Shown here piece by piece: positions 4,795 through 7,736 of a stretch of 7,736 nucleotides of DNA. Position 1 is the first letter of the stretch. Each line of letters starts with the position of its first letter. This DNA is from Roseburia sp. (GTDB lineage Bacteria; Bacillota; Clostridia; Lachnospirales; Lachnospiraceae). The stretch covers positions 1 through 7,736 of the forward strand of contig JAGASC010000341.1 in assembly GCA_017621905.1 (NCBI GenBank), written 5' to 3'. A program made the position numbers and the translations under genes. The notes below the pieces were generated by a model. It was not told where the DNA came from, searched no databases, and saw only the letters and a list, made by a program, of their open reading frames with translations.

Positions 4795-7736
4795 ATGTTT
4801 TCCGTATCAGATATCAGAGAAGCGGCGTATCCCGCCACTTATCGGCGGGGAAAAGAATTGTATGAGACAGGCGCAGTGCGCGATTTTTTCTACGAAATCT
4901 ATATGGAAGATGGTTTGCCCATGGCAGACATTTCGGCGAAGGTTCGGGGGAGGCAGCAGGATTTTTATCAGGTAAATGCAGTGGTGGATGAGAAATTTGC
5001 GGATGTTTCCAGCTGTAAATGTAACTGTGAGGCCTTTTTTAATTATGAAGGCATGTGCAAGCATTGCGTAGCTGTACTGATTAATTATGTAAATCGTAGG
5101 GAAGCCAGGGAAATACTGCGTCCGGGTCTGATGCCCGAAAAGGGGCTGTCGGGCATGAGCACAGATCAGTATACACCGCATAACGGGGCTGGCAGAGAGG
5201 AGGCCACCCGGGAGCCCTTCGCTATGATGCAGACTCCGTCAGCCTTGAAAACCCTGTTGAATCAATATTCCATGCGGGCCGGCTCCGCCTACCTGATTCC
5301 GGAAACCATATACGGAAAAGTAGAGTTAGAGCCCTTCTTTAAGATGGACTACAACTATGCAACAGTAGAATTTAAAATCGGAACAGAACAAAAATATGTC
5401 TTGAAAAACATTTCAGCCTTCCTGCATTCTCTCAGCCTGAACGAGAAAGTGCGCTATGGCAAAAAACTGGAATTTTATCACAACGAGGAAGCCTTTACGA
5501 AAAAGAGCCTGAAATTAATCGAGTTTATGAAGCAGCAGGATGCGGATAAAAAGCGCCAGAGCCAGTACCATGCCTACTACGTTTACAGCGGCGGCTACGA
5601 GCGCACCATGGAACTGGACGCCCAGGGCATTGACCGCTTCTTTGCAGCCATGGGGACAGAGTCTTTTCCGGGACAGATGCGTTATGAGCCGGAAACGGAG
5701 TACCGCATGTCGGAAGAAGAAAAAAAACCGGAACTGACTCTGCGTGCCGGAAGCGCCGGAGTGTTTCTGCTTTTAGAGGACCTGCACGTTATCAAAGGCA
5801 GCAGCTACTACTATTTTTACGAACCGGGCCTCATCACAAGGAGCAGCGCCGGTTTGCGGGAACAGCTCAGCGATTTCTTCGATTACATGGAGCGTCAGAC
5901 AGGAGGCGAAGGTTATCTGGCGGCAGAGGAGCTGCCGGTATTCTGCCGGGATCTGTTGCCCCTTCTGCGGGAGAACTTTACTGTCATTTCCGATGGATTT
6001 GACGAGAGCCTTTACGTGCCGAAAAAGCCGGAATTCGAGCTGTATCTGGACAAACTGGAAAACGGTGTAGTGGGAGCCAAGCTGATGGCCGTCTACGGGG
6101 ACGAAAAGTACAATGTATTGGAAAAAATCGGCCCCGGAGAGGTGCGGGATATGCCGGAGGAAATGCGCATCCGCACGCTGGTGGAACCCTATTTTAACGA
6201 ATACGGCATGGGAGAGACCATTTTCGTGCTTTCCCACGATGAAGACTTGCTCTATCAGCTGCTGACCGGCGGCCTGCAGCGCCTTGGCGAATATATCACA
6301 ATCTACACCTCCGAATCCTTCCGCGGCTTAAAGGTGGTATCGCCCCCGGCAGTATCGGTAGGCGTCTCCTTAAAGAGCGACTTATTGGAGCTGCAGATTC
6401 ATTCCCAGGAAATGTCATCGGAAGAATTGGCCTACCTTTTGACCAAATACGACCGGCGAAAAAAATATATTCGTTTGAAAAACGGGGATTTTCTGGCCCT
6501 AAAAGGGGTTACCTTTCAAGGAGTTCCGCAGCAGGGACTTTCCGCACAGGGAGCCCAGGGACTTACCAGCGAGAATAGTCTTGGAATTTTGGCGGAAATC
6601 AGCGAAGACCTGCATCTGACGGAAGCCAATTTAAAAAAGGGCCGCATCAACGTCCCGAAATACCGTGCCATGTATTTAGATGCCACCCTGAAAAACAGCA
6701 AGCTCCTCACCGTGGAAAAAAACCGGGAATTCAAGGGCATGGTCCGCAACATGAAGACCATCGAGGACAGCGACTTTGAAGTGCCGGACTCCCTGAAAAA
6801 TATCATGCGCAGCTACCAGAAAAGCGGCTTCCTGTGGCTGAAAACTCTGCGGGAAAATGGCTTCGGCGGCATCCTGGCGGATGACATGGGCCTGGGTAAG
6901 ACCCTGCAGGTGATAAGTCTTTTACTGTCAGAGCAGGAGGACTGTGAAGCAGGAGAAAAAGAGCGGCGCCGTTCCCTGATCGTGTGTCCGGCCTCCCTGG
7001 TATACAATTGGCAGAAAGAAATGGAACGTTTCGCACCACAGCTTACACCGGTAACCGTGACGGGACTTGCCGCGGATCGGGCCAGCATCATAAAGAACAG
7101 CAAAGAAGGCGAAATCCTGATTACCTCCTATGACCTGCTGAAACGGGATGCAGATATTTATAAGGATATGATATTTGCCATCCAGGTCATCGACGAGGCC
7201 CAGTATATTAAAAATCCGGGCACCCAGGCGGCAAAGGGTGTCAAGAAAATTACGGCGGCCTTCAAGCTTGCCCTGACAGGAACCCCCATCGAAAACCGCC
7301 TCAGCGAGCTCTGGAGCATATTTGACTACCTGATGCCCGGTTTCCTTTACACCTACCAGCGGTTCCGGGAAGAAATCGAAATCCCCGTGGTAGCCAACAA
7401 GGATACAGAAAAAATGGAACGTCTCCGGCGCATGATACGCCCTTTCGTCCTGCGGCGGTTAAAGGGAGATGTGTTAAAAGACCTGCCGGAAAAACTGGAG
7501 GAAAACGTATATGCAAAGCTGGAAGGAGAACAGCAGTCACTCTATGATGCCCATGTGCAGCAGATGAAGCAGATGCTGGACGGAAAATCAGACAAGGAAT
7601 TCCGCTCCGAAAAAATCCAGATTCTGGCGGAACTGACCCGGCTGCGCCAGATTTGCTGCGACCCGGCGCTTTTATTTGAAAATTACCGCGGCGAATCCGC
7701 AAAAACAGAAATGTGCATGGAGCTGATTTTAAATGC
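4795..7736 (+). CDS. SWIM zinc-finger SNF2-family ATPase/helicase (partial, 3' end off window)
   Basis: An uninterrupted frame of 980 codons runs off the right edge; relatives are typically about 1050-1100 residues. The N-terminal SWIM finger is visible as C76-x-C78-x9-C88-x-H90, with extra C74 and C91. Residues about 115-650 match the position of the poorly understood 'bacterial SNF2 helicase associated' region of Firmicute proteins. The first RecA-like lobe starts near 660: Walker A DDMGLGKT (696-703, K702), Walker B DEAQ (800-803), motif III LTGTPIENRL (827-836), the RPFVLRRLKGDVL segment (882-894) and LRQICCDP (950-957). Motifs IV-VI, including the arginine finger, lie outside. SNF2 proteins are ATP-driven double-stranded DNA translocases that remodel protein-DNA complexes; the bacterial SWIM subgroup has no firmly assigned task. 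The gene has its own promoter behind a terminator, so it need not share a function with the exporter. A Gln/Gly-rich stretch at 575-590 looks like a small insertion. Confidence 0.95.
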   Translation, partial: MFSVSDIREAAYPATYRRGKELYETGAVRDFFYEIYMEDGLPMADISAKVRGRQQDFYQVNAVVDEKFADVSSCKCNCEAFFNYEGMCKHCVAVLINYVNRREAREILRPGLMPEKGLSGMSTDQYTPHNGAGREEATREPFAMMQTPSALKTLLNQYSMRAGSAYLIPETIYGKVELEPFFKMDYNYATVEFKIGTEQKYVLKNISAFLHSLSLNEKVRYGKKLEFYHNEEAFTKKSLKLIEFMKQQDADKKRQSQYHAYYVYSGGYERTMELDAQGIDRFFAAMGTESFPGQMRYEPETEYRMSEEEKKPELTLRAGSAGVFLLLEDLHVIKGSSYYYFYEPGLITRSSAGLREQLSDFFDYMERQTGGEGYLAAEELPVFCRDLLPLLRENFTVISDGFDESLYVPKKPEFELYLDKLENGVVGAKLMAVYGDEKYNVLEKIGPGEVRDMPEEMRIRTLVEPYFNEYGMGETIFVLSHDEDLLYQLLTGGLQRLGEYITIYTSESFRGLKVVSPPAVSVGVSLKSDLLELQIHSQEMSSEELAYLLTKYDRRKKYIRLKNGDFLALKGVTFQGVPQQGLSAQGAQGLTSENSLGILAEISEDLHLTEANLKKGRINVPKYRAMYLDATLKNSKLLTVEKNREFKGMVRNMKTIEDSDFEVPDSLKNIMRSYQKSGFLWLKTLRENGFGGILADDMGLGKTLQVISLLLSEQEDCEAGEKERRRSLIVCPASLVYNWQKEMERFAPQLTPVTVTGLAADRASIIKNSKEGEILITSYDLLKRDADIYKDMIFAIQVIDEAQYIKNPGTQAAKGVKKITAAFKLALTGTPIENRLSELWSIFDYLMPGFLYTYQRFREEIEIPVVANKDTEKMERLRRMIRPFVLRRLKGDVLKDLPEKLEENVYAKLEGEQQSLYDAHVQQMKQMLDGKSDKEFRSEKIQILAELTRLRQICCDPALLFENYRGESAKTEMCMELILN

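Noticed and set aside
4795..7736. SNF2 gene as part of an anti-phage system such as DISARM
   Set aside because: No methyltransferase, nuclease or other defence partner is visible, and the SWIM plus SNF2-associated layout fits the ordinary Firmicute chromosomal family. The region to the right is unseen, so this is only not supported.

Overview
The window looks like chromosomal DNA from a low-to-mid GC Gram-positive, most likely a Clostridia/Lachnospiraceae-type Firmicute. This is inferred from strong AGGAGG ribosome sites, sigma-A-like promoters, the style of the ABC pair, and a SWIM-SNF2 protein of the kind common in Firmicutes. No RNA gene, insertion sequence, CRISPR array, phage gene or integration site is visible. 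Composition is fairly even across the coding part, so I see no sign of recent transfer.

Layout. (1) Positions 1-698, minus strand: an AraC/XylS-type regulator with an N-terminal cupin sensor. It is cut by the window edge inside its DNA-binding domain. (2) Positions 699-940: a divergent, AT-rich control region. It holds a good promoter for the regulator, a weak candidate promoter for the exporter, and operator-like direct and inverted repeats built on TTTGAAA. (3) Positions 941-4583, plus strand: two ABC half-transporter genes separated by 1 base, encoding the two halves of a heterodimeric type IV (ABCB/MsbA-like) exporter. (4) Positions 4584-4794: a strong intrinsic terminator, a doubtful 37-codon ORF that overlaps it, and a new promoter with an extended -10 box. 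(5) Positions 4795 to the end, plus strand: a long gene for a SWIM zinc-finger plus SNF2 ATPase, cut by the right edge before its second helicase lobe.

How the genes work together. The divergent regulator probably senses a small molecule through its cupin and controls the exporter pair; this rests on position and operator-like repeats only. The two exporter subunits are complementary. The first has a degenerate Walker B (Asp in place of the catalytic Glu) and a Tyr in place of the switch His, but a canonical LSGGQ. The second has the canonical Glu and His but an altered LSVGQ. An assembled heterodimer would therefore have one competent and one degenerate ATP site, as in TM287/288, LmrCD and BmrCD. 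The SNF2 gene is a separate transcription unit.

I found no convincing undescribed system. The points most worth a second look are the clean split of ATP-site defects, an in-frame duplication at the 3' end of the first ABC gene next to the ribosome site of the second, and the repeats in the divergent promoter region.
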